Assembly: GCF_020595055.1 (NCBI RefSeq)
Contig: NZ_JAJDOO010000019.1
Coordinates: forward strand, 26,870-90,869
Direction: 5' to 3'
DNA length: 64,000 bases
Source of the DNA: Desulfosporosinus shakirovi
GTDB taxonomy: Bacteria > Bacillota > Desulfitobacteriia > Desulfitobacteriales > Desulfitobacteriaceae
Below, piece after piece: positions 16,202-25,468 of the stretch. The translations under genes and the position numbers were made by a program. The notes under the pieces are model-generated. The model did no database searches. It saw only the letters and a list, made by a program, of their open reading frames with translations, and was not told where the DNA came from. Within the stretch, counting starts at the first letter, position 1. Each line of letters opens with the position of its first letter.

Positions 16202-17221
16202 TTATTCAGCACAGGGAATCAGTCCAAGTCTTTCTATGGTCTCTGCGCCATCTGTTCCTTGAAGCCAGGTGATAACCGCCCGGGCGCTGTGATCCTTCGA
16301 CAGGTCGGAGCGAAAGACCGCGTAATAGCCGTCGGCCAGGGGATAATTGCCCTGCGCAATATTCTCAGCTGTGGGCGGTACTCCATTAAATGAGAGGATT
16401 TTCAGACGCTCGCCGATGCCAGTTACTTCATTCATCTGCTGCAGGTAAGTATAGAGGGTGTAGCCCAATGCATAGCTGTTGGTCGGGCTCCCTGACAAAC
16501 CGCCTTTATGGTAAAACGCCACCTGCTCCAGCATTCCCTCCATAGTAAGCTCTACATAATTATGCTGAATCTTGGGGTGCATTTCCTGATTGTTTAGGAT
16601 CAGATTGTCCATTTGAGACTGGCTTCCGCTGTCGGAATTACGGCAAATAGGAATAAGTTTTCTATCCGGCCCTCCCAGCTTACTCCAGTTGGTAATCCCA
16701 TAGTTCAGATATATTTCTCTGATTTGCTCCAATGTTATGGATTCCGCTGTATTCTCAGCGGAGGTGATAAATATCAAAGCCTCGGCGGCAACCTTGTGGA
16801 ATTCCAGTTCCACGCCTGCATTCTCCGCCTCCTCCAGTACATCGGCAGAGGCATAGGGTACGAAGATCACATCCACCTTCCCTTCAATCAAAAGACGATA
16901 GGAGGGTACGGTTTTCGATGCCTTTGTGGGATATCCGTCTGTATTGGCCCCCTCCTCGCCATACATAGCCCGGTATACAGCCTGCACGATGGAGAGTGTA
17001 GAAGTTGATCCGTCAATTATCGGATAATTCTTAGCAGTAATACCAAGGGTCGCGGCCCTGGTCGTCATTGTGCTGTCAGTATTGCCATTAGGAGCAGGCT
17101 GTGTTGTGTTAGGGGGCAGTGTTGGCTGTTGCACTTCGGTAGTGCCGATGATGGAACAGGCACAAAGGGTCAGCAGCATTAAGATGGCCACTATCAGACT
17201 AATGATTCTCTGCATATGCAT
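16202..17221 (-). CDS. PstS-like substrate-binding lipoprotein
   Basis: The 339-residue product has a lipoprotein signal ending LLTLCAC. The mature protein starts with a T/P/N-rich linker (residues 25-55), then a PBP-like domain: YPIIDGSTSTLSIVQAVYRAMYG, GKVDVIFVPYASADVLEEAE, LEQIREIYLNYGITNWSKLGG and CRNSDSGSQ. The DGSTST and SDSGSQ segments match the phosphate-contacting loops of the PstS family, though the protein has no Pst permease genes beside it. It could be a solitary phosphate or oxyanion sensor. The metallophosphoesterase remnant and NifX-like gene upstream do not form an obvious pathway with it. Confidence 0.75.
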   Translation of the reverse strand: MHMQRIISLIVAILMLLTLCACSIIGTTEVQQPTLPPNTTQPAPNGNTDSTMTTRAATLGITAKNYPIIDGSTSTLSIVQAVYRAMYGEEGANTDGYPTKASKTVPSYRLLIEGKVDVIFVPYASADVLEEAENAGVELEFHKVAAEALIFITSAENTAESITLEQIREIYLNYGITNWSKLGGPDRKLIPICRNSDSGSQSQMDNLILNNQEMHPKIQHNYVELTMEGMLEQVAFYHKGGLSGSPTNSYALGYTLYTYLQQMNEVTGIGERLKILSFNGVPPTAENIAQGNYPLADGYYAVFRSDLSKDHSARAVITWLQGTDGAETIERLGLIPCAE

Positions 17222-17232
17222 CCTCGACTTTC

Positions 17233-17445
17233 TTAGGTAGAAACTAATGTCACCAGTACAATTTCCGGTCTATTGTAAAACCTAATCGGTAAAACGCTTT
17301 CTCCTAAACCACCATTAATAATCATTTTCGTAGAACCGGAAGTAAATTGGCCGTAATCAAACTCAGGGAAAAATCCTTGCCCCGGCGCTATCACTGCACC
17401 AACCAATGAAAACAGTACCCTCTCTAGTCTTTTATTCAGATCCAT
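17233..17445 (-). pseudogene. C-terminal remnant of a metallophosphoesterase
   Basis: The 70-codon frame contains GAVIAPGQGFFPEFDYG, then FTSGSTKMIINGGLGESV and RFYNRPEIVLVTL, which is the C-terminal end of YkuE-type membrane-linked metallophosphoesterases. The domains that bear the catalytic His/Asp residues are missing. The first 14 residues probably come from fused unrelated sequence. It overlaps the gene upstream by 14 nt, and looks like the product of a deletion. Confidence 0.6.
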
Positions 17446-17686
17446 TTTTTGAACAGCTGAACAGTTCCCTCTTTCCTTCCAAATCCTCCATGAGAGCGAC
17501 TGGCCCTATATGAATATAAGGCCTTCCGCATCGCAATAAATATACCAACATGCCCTTAACCAGCATATGAAGAAGGATACTCGAAATCGCCAGATCGGCA
17601 CCGCCATGCCAACAGTCTGCGGTGGCAATAAAATCTCTGCCGCATTCATTGAGAGTTAGTTTAATGATGATGACTCCTACACTCAT
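17432..17686 (-). CDS. small protein resembling the LpdD-like domain, uncertain
   Basis: The 84-residue frame starts with SVGVIIIKLTLNECGRDFIA, has ADCWHGGADLAISSI, and later RPYIHIGPVALMEDLEGK. The start and the HIG-VAL segment resemble small LpdD-like proteins, but the middle does not fit and may include an insertion or a shift. Its ATG lies inside the end of the NifX-like gene (26-nt overlap) and its end overlaps the metallophosphoesterase remnant. It could be a real gene, a decayed one, or chance. Confidence 0.35.
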   Translation of the reverse strand: MSVGVIIIKLTLNECGRDFIATADCWHGGADLAISSILLHMLVKGMLVYLLRCGRPYIHIGPVALMEDLEGKRELFSCSKNGSE

Positions 17687-18014
17687 CCTTAATTATGTTC
17701 AATAACCTATTTTCGGATAATTCAAGTGCATCCTTTACTGAATGTCCAAATCCAAAATATCTTGTTACTTGAGCATCTGCAAGTATATTAAATGCCGTTT
17801 GCTTAATATTTCCTGTAATCACAGCTTCACAGTTATACTCTAATACTTTTCGAGCGAGATTTTCTTCAGGTGAAGTTCCTGATAATTCTTCCGTTTTTAT
17901 AATAGTCACAGTTAAATCATTCATATTAACAATTAACATGTACAAGCATAGTTCAAATTTCTCCGATACTTGACTCTCTAAACTTTCACCATCTGCCGCA
18001 ACTGCAATATTCAC
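17661..18014 (-). CDS. NifX/NafY-like FeMo-cofactor-binding-domain protein
   Basis: The 117-residue product begins MNIAVAADGESLESQVSEKF, followed by a small alpha/beta fold with CEAVITGNIKQTAFNILADA and a C-terminal ECRSHHH. This matches the dinitrogenase iron-molybdenum cofactor family (NifX, NafY, small MTH1175-type proteins), which bind Fe-S-Mo clusters or other metal centres. Many anaerobes carry stand-alone copies that have no link to nitrogen fixation. The His tail adds a possible metal site. The ABC transporter remnant at 18048-18134 lies immediately upstream. Confidence 0.8.
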   Translation of the reverse strand: MNIAVAADGESLESQVSEKFELCLYMLIVNMNDLTVTIIKTEELSGTSPEENLARKVLEYNCEAVITGNIKQTAFNILADAQVTRYFGFGHSVKDALELSENRLLNIIKDECRSHHH

Positions 18015-18047
18015 TGTTATCCCTCCATTTGTCTTCTAAATAGAAAT

Positions 18048-18134
18048 GATCTCCCTTCACCAAGAGATAGAGCGGAGCCCTGAGAAAGGGAGCGACTGCC
18101 CCAACAGTCAAAACCACGGGAGCTATGACCCCGT
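18048..18134 (-). pseudogene. C-terminal remnant of a FecCD-type permease
   Basis: Read on the minus strand, this gives GVIAPVVLTVGAVAPFLRAP and then LYLLVKG, which matches the C-terminus of the permease at 2560-3639 (IIAPVVLPVGAVTSFLGAPL, then YLLVRG). It has no start and abuts the stop codon of the BtuD-type ATPase at 18136, so a second transporter was lost here by deletion or recombination. Confidence 0.7.
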
Positions 18135-18135
18135 A

Positions 18136-18915
18136 CTATTGACTGGTGAGCAAAAATTGGGGTACATGCTGCACAGGGTGTTCAATCATAATAACTTCGG
18201 TTTTATAAACAGTCGAAATGGTTTCTGGTTTTAATACGTCGTGAATTTTCCCATAGCTTTGAACGTAGCCTTTATCTAAGAGGAGAAGGCGGTCACAGTA
18301 TTGACTGGCAAGATTTAAATCATGCAAGACCATAATGATGGTGATGCCCTGGGATTGGTGCCACTCTCGAACGTGGTCCATCACGAGCATTTGATGCCCG
18401 ATATCTAAGAACGTGGTCGGTTCATCCAGGATTAATACTTTTGGCTGCTGAACCATGGCTCTTGCTAAGGAAACCATTTGACGCTGACCGCCGCTCAGAG
18501 CACTAACCGCTTGGCTCTTTATTTTCCAAAGGTTTAGGTTTTTAAGAACATCTTCGATAATCTGTTCGTCTAGATGAGATAGGTCCGCAAGGGGCTTCAA
18601 CCACGGATAACGCCCCATAGCAACGACCTCTTCGATGGTGAAGGATAGAGGAGGGATCCCTTCTTGCTCTAACACGGCGATGAGTTTTGCAAGGTCTCGT
18701 TTTTTGTACGAACCGATCGCTTTATTATAGAAGAGGATTTCTCCTTGACTGGGTTTTAGTAAGCCACTCATGGTCCGAATAAGCGTGGATTTGCCACTGC
18801 CGTTCGGACCGATAATCCCAAAGATCTCTCCGACTTTCACTTGAAAACTAATATTTTCCAGAACGGAATTAGTCTCAAAATGATGCTGAACTTGTGATAC
18901 GTCAAAAAGGTTCAT
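18136..18915 (-). CDS. btuD: BtuD-type corrinoid ABC transporter ATPase
   Basis: The start is ATG 18915 with GAGGAGGCAGGT upstream, giving 259 residues; the longer open frame lies inside the permease gene. Walker A is GPNGSGKST (about 37-45), signature LSGGQRQMVSLARAM, Walker B VLILDEPTTFLD. It should power corrinoid uptake through the BtuC-type permease, which it overlaps by 4 nt. The operon btuF-btuC-btuD is behind a cobalamin riboswitch, which makes a corrinoid substrate likely. The C-terminus ends in IEHPVQHVPQFLLTSQ and is directly followed by the permease remnant. Confidence 0.88.
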   Translation of the reverse strand: MNLFDVSQVQHHFETNSVLENISFQVKVGEIFGIIGPNGSGKSTLIRTMSGLLKPSQGEILFYNKAIGSYKKRDLAKLIAVLEQEGIPPLSFTIEEVVAMGRYPWLKPLADLSHLDEQIIEDVLKNLNLWKIKSQAVSALSGGQRQMVSLARAMVQQPKVLILDEPTTFLDIGHQMLVMDHVREWHQSQGITIIMVLHDLNLASQYCDRLLLLDKGYVQSYGKIHDVLKPETISTVYKTEVIMIEHPVQHVPQFLLTSQ

Positions 18916-19964
18916 ACCTGCCTCCTCAATCCCTTCTTTAGTAAGTAGGCAAAGAAGGGTGCTCCGATAAAGGCAGTGATAACTCCGATCGGAATTTCTC
19001 GCGAAGGAATGATGCTGCGAGCCACGGTATCTGCCCAAAGCAAGAAAATTGCCCCGGCCAGGGTGGATAAAGGCAATAAGATACGATGATCAGGGCCCAC
19101 TATTAAACGCATAAGATGGGGTACAATAAGACCCACAAATCCTATGATTCCGACAACAGAAACAGCAGCAGCTGTTAGTAAGGACCCCGCAATTAAAATT
19201 TGGATTTTCTTCTTCTCAACCTCCATCCCCAAATGAGTCGCAGCGCTTTCTCCCAAAGAAATGAGGTTGAGGTCGCGCTGCTGGAGAGATAAGTAGACGA
19301 AACCGACAAGCATATACGGGGTAAGCATGGCCACGTCAAGCCAGGTACGGTTGGCCAGGCTTCCCATCATCCAGAACACAATTTGTTGCATTTGTTGTCC
19401 GGAAATGGCAATCAAAAAGGAGATAGCGGCACCAATTAACGATTGAACAACGACTCCTGCCAGGATTAACGTTTCTCGGTCCCGTTGGCCATGATGACTG
19501 GCCAGTGACATAACGAACCAGAGAGAAAGTAAGGCACCTATAAACGCAAAAATCGGAGTTGTGAAGTATCCAAGTAGGGTTAAATCCCGGAAAAAGAGAA
19601 TTGATGAAGCTGCCCCAAAAGCCGCCCCCACCGATACACCCAGGATATAGGGGTCGGCAAGGGGATTGCGCAACATGCCTTGAAAGGCAACCCCTGTCGA
19701 AGAAAGCATAGCCCCAATAACCATAGCCAAGAAAACCCGTGGAAGGCGCAAGTCCCAGACAATAGCGTCTTGGGCCAATGACCAAGAGGGAGCCAGATCA
19801 ACCAGTGGGAGGTGGCTGAGAAGAATTTTCAACGATAATACAAAGGGTAAATTGACTGAACCAATCATAACACTTAACACAAGGGACACAAGGAGCAGAG
19901 CGATAAGGCCAGTCATCCATACCCTTCGTTTAGTTTTTAGTTTATGCTCCATCAAATCCCACAC
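18912..19964 (-). CDS. btuC: BtuC-type corrinoid ABC transporter permease
   Basis: About 350 residues and roughly ten membrane helices. FecCD landmarks are DLRLPRVFLAMVIGAMLSST, NPLADPYILGVSVGAAFGA and FVGLIVPHLMRLIVGPDHR. A GTG at 19964 is the longest start; an ATG four codons later (MEHKLKTKRR) is also possible, as neither has a strong ribosome binding site. It forms the channel for the BtuF-delivered ligand. It lies 18 bp after btuF and overlaps btuD by 4 nt. Confidence 0.88.
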   Translation of the reverse strand: MWDLMEHKLKTKRRVWMTGLIALLLVSLVLSVMIGSVNLPFVLSLKILLSHLPLVDLAPSWSLAQDAIVWDLRLPRVFLAMVIGAMLSSTGVAFQGMLRNPLADPYILGVSVGAAFGAASSILFFRDLTLLGYFTTPIFAFIGALLSLWFVMSLASHHGQRDRETLILAGVVVQSLIGAAISFLIAISGQQMQQIVFWMMGSLANRTWLDVAMLTPYMLVGFVYLSLQQRDLNLISLGESAATHLGMEVEKKKIQILIAGSLLTAAAVSVVGIIGFVGLIVPHLMRLIVGPDHRILLPLSTLAGAIFLLWADTVARSIIPSREIPIGVITAFIGAPFFAYLLKKGLRRQV

Positions 19965-19982
19965 ACCCTTTACCCGAAAAAA

Positions 19983-20945
19983 TTATTGGAAAAGATCAGG
20001 ATACAAGGCTTTAGCAATTGATTCTAATCCGTCCACTATTCTAGGCCCAGTGCGTGACACCATATCACTATCTAACTCAAACACGCGTTTATTCTTAACA
20101 GCCTCCACGTTTTGCCAGCCTTGACGAGCGATAATGTTTACAACAGCGTCTTTTCGATAGTAACCATAGGTTGTGAAAATAACTTGGGGATCCTTGGCCA
20201 CCACTTGTTCACTATTGTACTGTCCCCACCCTTGGACATCCGCCGCAATATTGTTCCCCCCTGCTTTGGTTAGTAATTCATTGAGAAAAGTTCCTTCTCC
20301 AGGTGTGTACAGGTTTTCATCCACCTCTGTCCAGACTTTTAGGCGCTCAGAGTCCTTGATTGTTTTAATTTTTTCAACAATGACTTGTTCTTTTTCCTTC
20401 ATGCCAGAAACGATCTGGTGTGCTTTTTCTTGAGTGTCGGTTAGTTTCCCAAACATTTCAATGGTCTGGTAAGTTTCTGCGAGGGTTTGAGGGTTAATCG
20501 TGACGACGGGAATCTTCAGATTGCGGATTGCTTCTATATCCTTTTGATCATTGCCCATTAAACCCATAACGATAAGGTCAGGCTCTAATTCTAAAATCTG
20601 TTCGGAATTCGGACGTATGCTGTCCTCAAAGACATATTCCACCTCTTTCTGAACGTCCACAGGATAATTATCCCATTTTGTGACACTGACTACGGTGTCT
20701 CCTGATCCCAAAGCAAAGAGGGTTTCCGTGGCAGAAGGAACCAGAGAAATAATACGTTTCGGTTGTGCGGCAAGGGTCACACTGCCTCCCGAATCATCGT
20801 TGATAGTTAGAGGATACGTTGTTAGTGTGGTTGGAGTCTCGCCGGCGGGCATATTTGCTTTTGGTGTTGTACTTCCACAACCAGTGAGGAAGAGGGGGAA
20901 GCAAAGGATTAGAGCCATTAATGTGAGACTCTCTTTCTTTGACAT
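19983..20945 (-). CDS. btuF: BtuF-type corrinoid-binding lipoprotein
   Basis: The 320-residue product has a lipoprotein signal ending LFLTGC. It has the BtuF hallmark PKRIISLVPSATETLFALG (about 62-80), DSIRPNSEQILELEPDLIV and the C-terminal RTGPRIVDGLESIAKALYP. It is the first gene of the riboswitch-controlled btuFCD operon. The family also contains siderophore and haem binders, but the SLVPSATE motif plus riboswitch control favours a corrinoid. Confidence 0.88.
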   Translation of the reverse strand: MSKKESLTLMALILCFPLFLTGCGSTTPKANMPAGETPTTLTTYPLTINDDSGGSVTLAAQPKRIISLVPSATETLFALGSGDTVVSVTKWDNYPVDVQKEVEYVFEDSIRPNSEQILELEPDLIVMGLMGNDQKDIEAIRNLKIPVVTINPQTLAETYQTIEMFGKLTDTQEKAHQIVSGMKEKEQVIVEKIKTIKDSERLKVWTEVDENLYTPGEGTFLNELLTKAGGNNIAADVQGWGQYNSEQVVAKDPQVIFTTYGYYRKDAVVNIIARQGWQNVEAVKNKRVFELDSDMVSRTGPRIVDGLESIAKALYPDLFQ

Positions 20946-20983
20946 AAGTTAACTTCCTTCCTTTTGATCATAAGAAAAAAACA

Positions 20984-21009
20984 TAAAAACCCTTCATAAA
21001 ATGAAGGGT
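20984..21009 (-). terminator. cobalamin-riboswitch expression-platform terminator
   Basis: On the minus strand ACCCTTCAT pairs with ATGAAGGGT across TTT, followed by TTTTATGTTTTTT. It lies between the aptamer at 21055-21215 and btuF. Confidence 0.88.
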
Positions 21010-21054
21010 GGATTAAAATGATTACTGCCACCCATTCATCGTGAGTAAAGCATA

Positions 21055-21215
21055 TGAGCAATCAGGTCTCCTGGCTTAGGTTCCTCGTTTAGTGCCTCCT
21101 TCCCAAGTTTCCTCAGTGGCTATGGCACAAACTCCCCCTTACAGTGGCGGGACCGCGCCGGATTTGAACCGGCTTCCCTGCTGGGATTTTTCAACTCAGA
21201 AAAATCCCTTGCTCA
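21055..21215 (-). promoter_or_regulatory. cobalamin riboswitch aptamer of btuFCD
   Basis: The minus strand contains GGGAAGCCGGTTCAAATCCGG, GCGGTCCCGCCACTGTAAG, CACTGAGG, GGGAAGGAGG and the B12 box AGCCAGGAGACC (21064-21076). All parts of the family core are present. Confidence 0.94.
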
Positions 21216-21453
21216 TTCATTAATTTAAAATCAAACTATCACATAAGCAATCTATAGTCAAATTAGCGACCAACAAGGGTTTCCCCCTTTTGTTCTAAGC
21301 TTGATCCCATCGTAGACTCCCACAGAAGTCTCGATGTTCAACTTCAGTTGAACGAGTTCACTGACTTCTTCTAGATTGGCAAGATAAATATTGAATCAAC
21401 TAGTCTTTCTCCCCCCTGCCTGACATAGTCATATCAGGGATGGGGGTGGGCAA

Positions 21454-22245
21454 GTGTATTCCAATGTCTACCAATTATTTGTTTTAACCTTTATAATTCA
21501 TCTAATAGATACCTTTGCTTACTCTGTACGGCTTAATGCTGTTAAAAGCAGGCAATTCGCCTTATCGACGACACTTTTTAACTTATTCTATTTAATCTCG
21601 CTTACCGCGCATACATTGCAAGCTCCTTTGATTGGAGGTTTGATGGATAGTGCCATTAGTCAAAGTGTTAACCCTCTTCCCTCCCTACGCAATATCATTT
21701 GGGTCGCGACAGTAGGAACCTTCTTCGGCATAGTATTAACTCCGACCTTTTTGCACGTCTTTTCCCGAGCTGTAAAAAGTCTTGAACAGTCAGGATCTGT
21801 ACCATCTGTTGTCATGGACGCTTTAAAATTTCGCAACATCCATAAATTTAAGGAGACTATCACTTTGCCTTCCAAAAAGATGGTCAAGGGACTGCCGTTT
21901 AAGAGAATACCTAGCGAATTGATAGCTCTTAATGCTCTCGTAACTGGAGTCTACACAATCGGTGTGATGTCAGCCTATTATGCCGCTTTACTTGTTGATG
22001 CTCAGCATCGCCTAGGGGCTTCAGCTTCGGCAGGAATCATTAACGCTGCCGCAAATATTATTTTTATGCTCTTTATTGACCCCAAATCTTCTATCATTAC
22101 TGATCAGGCGCTAAAAGGGAATCGTCCCTATGAAGATGTCAAAGCCCTTGTCGTTATGTTGATGAGCGCAAAGCTAATAGGAACTGCACTGGGACAATGG
22201 CTACTTATCCCAGTGGCTCATGTCATCGTAAATATTAATAAGTGA
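21454..22245 (+). CDS. amj: Amj-type lipid II flippase
   Basis: The 263-residue membrane protein starts at a GTG with GGGGGTGGG upstream. It shows LTFIIHLIDTFAYSVRLNAVK near the N-terminus, RQFALSTTLFNLFYLISLTA, QAPLIGGLMD and a C-terminal ALGQWLLIPVAHVI. This is the pattern of Amj (formerly YdaH), the alternate flippase that moves the undecaprenyl-linked peptidoglycan precursor across the membrane when MurJ is absent or inhibited. It stands alone on the plus strand between the btuFCD riboswitch and the small minus-strand gene at 22464. Confidence 0.85.
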   Translation: MYSNVYQLFVLTFIIHLIDTFAYSVRLNAVKSRQFALSTTLFNLFYLISLTAHTLQAPLIGGLMDSAISQSVNPLPSLRNIIWVATVGTFFGIVLTPTFLHVFSRAVKSLEQSGSVPSVVMDALKFRNIHKFKETITLPSKKMVKGLPFKRIPSELIALNALVTGVYTIGVMSAYYAALLVDAQHRLGASASAGIINAAANIIFMLFIDPKSSIITDQALKGNRPYEDVKALVVMLMSAKLIGTALGQWLLIPVAHVIVNINK

Positions 22246-22463
22246 CAATTGAATATAATACAAGGTAATCCTTATCAACTTTTTTACGAATGTTTTGATA
22301 TATTTCAAAATGCAGACGGAGGCGATTTTGAAGACTTCCCCCATTGATCCTGTCTTCGGTTTGGGAAAGGTGAGAGAAATTGACTTAAAAGGTAAGCATG
22401 GCACCGTGAATAATTGATGGGGCTAAAGGAAAGACATTGTTCGTCCTTAAATACTTAGCTTCT

Positions 22464-22832
22464 CTACTTTTTAGAAAATGTCTCAATAACGGCTACAGGC
22501 TCAAAATCTGTAAGCTTGCAGACCTCTTTGAAATAGACCAGCAGGATGAACACATCCCGCGGCTCCTCAAATTCATCCACATGCTCAATGTTGATTTGTT
22601 TCCCTGCGAAGAATGCCTTCAGATCCAGGTCCTTGTTCTCTTCCTGACCAATCAGGGCGCTGTATTCATCTACCAGCTTCTGCAATTTGTCTTGATTTTC
22701 ATCATTGACCTCCATATCCGGAAAGCGGCAATTGCTGGAATTTTCCCCGAAACAAATCATCTCTTTGAGGGTTGATTCCCCTTCCGCTGCAGCCTCTTCT
22801 TCAGGTCTTAACATAATATATTTCTTCGACAT
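22464..22832 (-). CDS. small acidic protein, function unknown; partial copy at 31415
   Basis: With ATG 22832 (AAGGAT 8 nt upstream) the product has 122 residues, strongly acidic, without signal peptide or membrane helix. It includes LRPEEEAAAEGESTLKEMIC, a middle segment QDKLQKLVDEYSALIGQEEN and an end that runs EEPRDVFILLVYFKEVCKL then EPVAVIETFSKK. I do not recognise the family. The coding sequence for about its last 40 residues is repeated, with a small insertion and some changes, at 31415-31540. Confidence 0.6.
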   Translation of the reverse strand: MSKKYIMLRPEEEAAAEGESTLKEMICFGENSSNCRFPDMEVNDENQDKLQKLVDEYSALIGQEENKDLDLKAFFAGKQINIEHVDEFEEPRDVFILLVYFKEVCKLTDFEPVAVIETFSKK

Positions 22833-23053
22833 CCTACTATCCTTTCCGGAAGCTGAGCCTCCAAGATCTGAAATATCCTCCATATCCCATATGCATTCGC
22901 GGCAATCTCGGCAGTTTCCTCCTATTTTTATCGATTCCGGGAAAATCCGCCCAAATAAAAAACTCTATTCGGAGATAAGCTTCACTGGGTGAGGCCGCGG
23001 CTCCTTTACCGGAATGACGGCCCGTTTTAACCCGGGATATTCATCCAATTCTC

Positions 23054-25465
23054 TTAAGTGATAGGAATTAATTCCGCCGATTTTTGATAATGAGACTGAT
23101 GGAGAAAAACGCCATAGCGGTTATTCCTTTGCAAATGCTCCGCTAAGTTTTCCCGCTGCAGCTTGATGATATCACTGTAATCCCCGTAGTGAGTGAGTAT
23201 TTGTTCCGCCAGCCCCTCAATTGGTTTTCCCGAACTGGGCATGACACAAAACTCTTGAATCGAAGAGCCAAAGAAAGCCCCATCTTGTGCCTGTTCATAG
23301 CTTTCCAAAGTATAGCTCCCGTCAGCGCCTTCTCGATAGGTGATGGCCGCCGGAACAATCCCTCCTCCTCCTTCCGAAAGAACATTGTCATACAAGCGAA
23401 AACTTTGAGCAAAGGTTGTCACAAAAACCTTGAGTTGGCCGTCTTCCCGATAGCTGGCAAAGATATGGGGGGCCACAACGCAAAATCCGCCTTCTCGTCC
23501 CTTATGCTTTTGAACTTCCGTCTGATAGACGAGTCGGGCAACGGGGTCATTCCCTTGATAAGCGAAGTCGGGCAAGCTGACTTCCCGGCGAATCTGAAGC
23601 CGGCTGTACCATTCCTGAGGAGATAAAGATTCATCGCTGACATTATTTCTCACCCCCAACAATTCCTTACCAAGCCTCATCAGGATTTGCCCCCGCAATC
23701 CCTCGGCATTTCCTGCTTCAAACTGAGCTAAAACATAGGGCAGGGCATTCTCGCCCCCATATTTGATGATACTCTCATAAGCCATATCGTGAGCTTTGAT
23801 ATAATCATCCGGATTGGAGGACTGCCCGGGGGAGGACATGATGGTCTGCAAATTGTCTTCGATAAGCTCAGCGATTTCCTGGGCTTCTGACGTAGACTCT
23901 TTGGGAGATTCTTGACGACTGCCCAAGGGCTTATAGGCAAAAGTTAAGGCTCCCTTATAGGATTCTTCCGTAATCTCCCTGATAAACACATAAGGCCTCT
24001 CACAATAGTACTTGCCGTCTTTTTCGTAGAGATAATAGGGGTCCCTGCCTATCTCAATAACCCGGTAATCCTTTTCGTCCGGGATGTCCTGAACACTCTG
24101 CCGGTTGGTTTTCTTTCCTTCCAGCAGGGCCTGGACAACCACTTCCGGTATAAAGTAGCTGTGGGAACCCCACAGGCTATAGACCTGCTCATATTGCTGG
24201 GTAGGGATGGTATAACCGCGAAAATCCCCGTCACCGGCAAGCATCGCCAGTCCTTTTTCCGAATCATAAAAATTCAGCCGATACCCCTCAGGGCCATTGT
24301 CAATATAGACTGTTAATGTCGGGCTCAGCTCATAGGGAGAGCTGACCTGCTTTTCCATCCAGCCAACCGAGGCACCGGCCAGCCATTCTCCAAACTCTTC
24401 CCCCGTTATAAGGGAGGCCCCCCGGCCGTGAACTCTGATGATGAGCTGGTCCCGGGCCGCCGAAAGCTTGGCTACATTGTTAGGATTTAAATTTGCCAAT
24501 GCGGATTGAGAGCTTTCGGGATTGGAGATTAAGCCCAGGGAAAGGATTAATATCCCTGCCGCCCCGGCGAGGATTCCCCAAAAAGTAGGTTGCTTATAAT
24601 TCAGGACATTTTTGATCCGGCTTTTGGCGCTGCTTTCGCCAAAGGCCAAGGGGCTGCCAACCATCATCCTGTGACTGAGAGCCAGGGTTAAAAGAGAGCG
24701 GCTGTAATCCTGCTTGATTCCCTGGCCCATTTCCTTAAGAACCTGCTCGTCACAGGACATTTCCATATCTTTGGTCATCAGGATAAAACTCAGCCAGACC
24801 AGGGGATTAAACCAGTGAAGGCAGAGCAAAAAATAGGCCAAGGGTTTAATCAGATAATCATAACGCCGGATATGTATTTCCTCATGCTTAAGGATATAAC
24901 TTTTTTCCCCTTCGGAAAAACCCGGCGGCAAATAGATCTTAGGCATAAGAAAGCCTAACACAAACGGAGACCGGATGGAGTGACACTCCCAAATATTATC
25001 TCTGACAAGTATCGCCTGGCTGACTTTTCCTTTCAGCAGTCCATAGGAAATCAGGCTATAGGCCAATAAGCTAAGAAAGCCCAACACCCAGACCAGGGAA
25101 GCCATAAAAATAATAATCTGCAGGGGGTTGGCACTGGCCATGGGGGTTGCCGAAGGCAGAGAGGAAGTAACGGCTTGGCTGACATAATTGACCCCTAAGT
25201 CGACTTGAGGTTGTGCCATCATCCCCAGGCCGGCAGGAATATGTTCCATCGTATCCTTTTTCATAAAGCTAAAAAAACTCAAGGCAAAGGAGAAAGAAAC
25301 CGGACTGATTAAGCGAAACAGTACCACTCCCCACAAGCAATAGGAGAAAATTTTGGAGGTTTTCCTTAAGAATAACCGGGCCAGCAAAACAAAGAGGATG
25401 GCATAGCCGGCGGTAATGCTCATGTTTAAAACAGCCAGGAATGCATCCTGCAGGAATTGTTCCAT
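23054..25465 (-). CDS. BlaR1/MecR1-type M56 membrane metalloprotease sensor, C-terminus frameshifted
   Basis: 803 residues. The N-terminal 330 or so form an M56 domain with four membrane helices and the zinc site HEEIHI (near residue 192) with SCDEQVL downstream. The C-terminal 450 residues lie outside and do not show the penicillin-binding SxxK/SxN/KTG pattern, so the ligand may not be a beta-lactam. It is 3 bp after the BlaI-type repressor, its usual partner. The stop at 23054 is probably premature: one additional A in the A5 run at 23081-23085 would continue the frame to 22965, adding IGGINSYHLRELDEYPGLKR and about 20 more residues. Confidence 0.85.
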   Translation of the reverse strand: MEQFLQDAFLAVLNMSITAGYAILFVLLARLFLRKTSKIFSYCLWGVVLFRLISPVSFSFALSFFSFMKKDTMEHIPAGLGMMAQPQVDLGVNYVSQAVTSSLPSATPMASANPLQIIIFMASLVWVLGFLSLLAYSLISYGLLKGKVSQAILVRDNIWECHSIRSPFVLGFLMPKIYLPPGFSEGEKSYILKHEEIHIRRYDYLIKPLAYFLLCLHWFNPLVWLSFILMTKDMEMSCDEQVLKEMGQGIKQDYSRSLLTLALSHRMMVGSPLAFGESSAKSRIKNVLNYKQPTFWGILAGAAGILILSLGLISNPESSQSALANLNPNNVAKLSAARDQLIIRVHGRGASLITGEEFGEWLAGASVGWMEKQVSSPYELSPTLTVYIDNGPEGYRLNFYDSEKGLAMLAGDGDFRGYTIPTQQYEQVYSLWGSHSYFIPEVVVQALLEGKKTNRQSVQDIPDEKDYRVIEIGRDPYYLYEKDGKYYCERPYVFIREITEESYKGALTFAYKPLGSRQESPKESTSEAQEIAELIEDNLQTIMSSPGQSSNPDDYIKAHDMAYESIIKYGGENALPYVLAQFEAGNAEGLRGQILMRLGKELLGVRNNVSDESLSPQEWYSRLQIRREVSLPDFAYQGNDPVARLVYQTEVQKHKGREGGFCVVAPHIFASYREDGQLKVFVTTFAQSFRLYDNVLSEGGGGIVPAAITYREGADGSYTLESYEQAQDGAFFGSSIQEFCVMPSSGKPIEGLAEQILTHYGDYSDIIKLQRENLAEHLQRNNRYGVFLHQSHYQKSAELIPIT

Positions 25466-25468
25466 AGC

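Noticed and set aside
15988..16212. 74-codon minus-strand frame as a gene
   Set aside because: It reads through a perfect 21-bp hairpin and between direct repeats, and no family fits.
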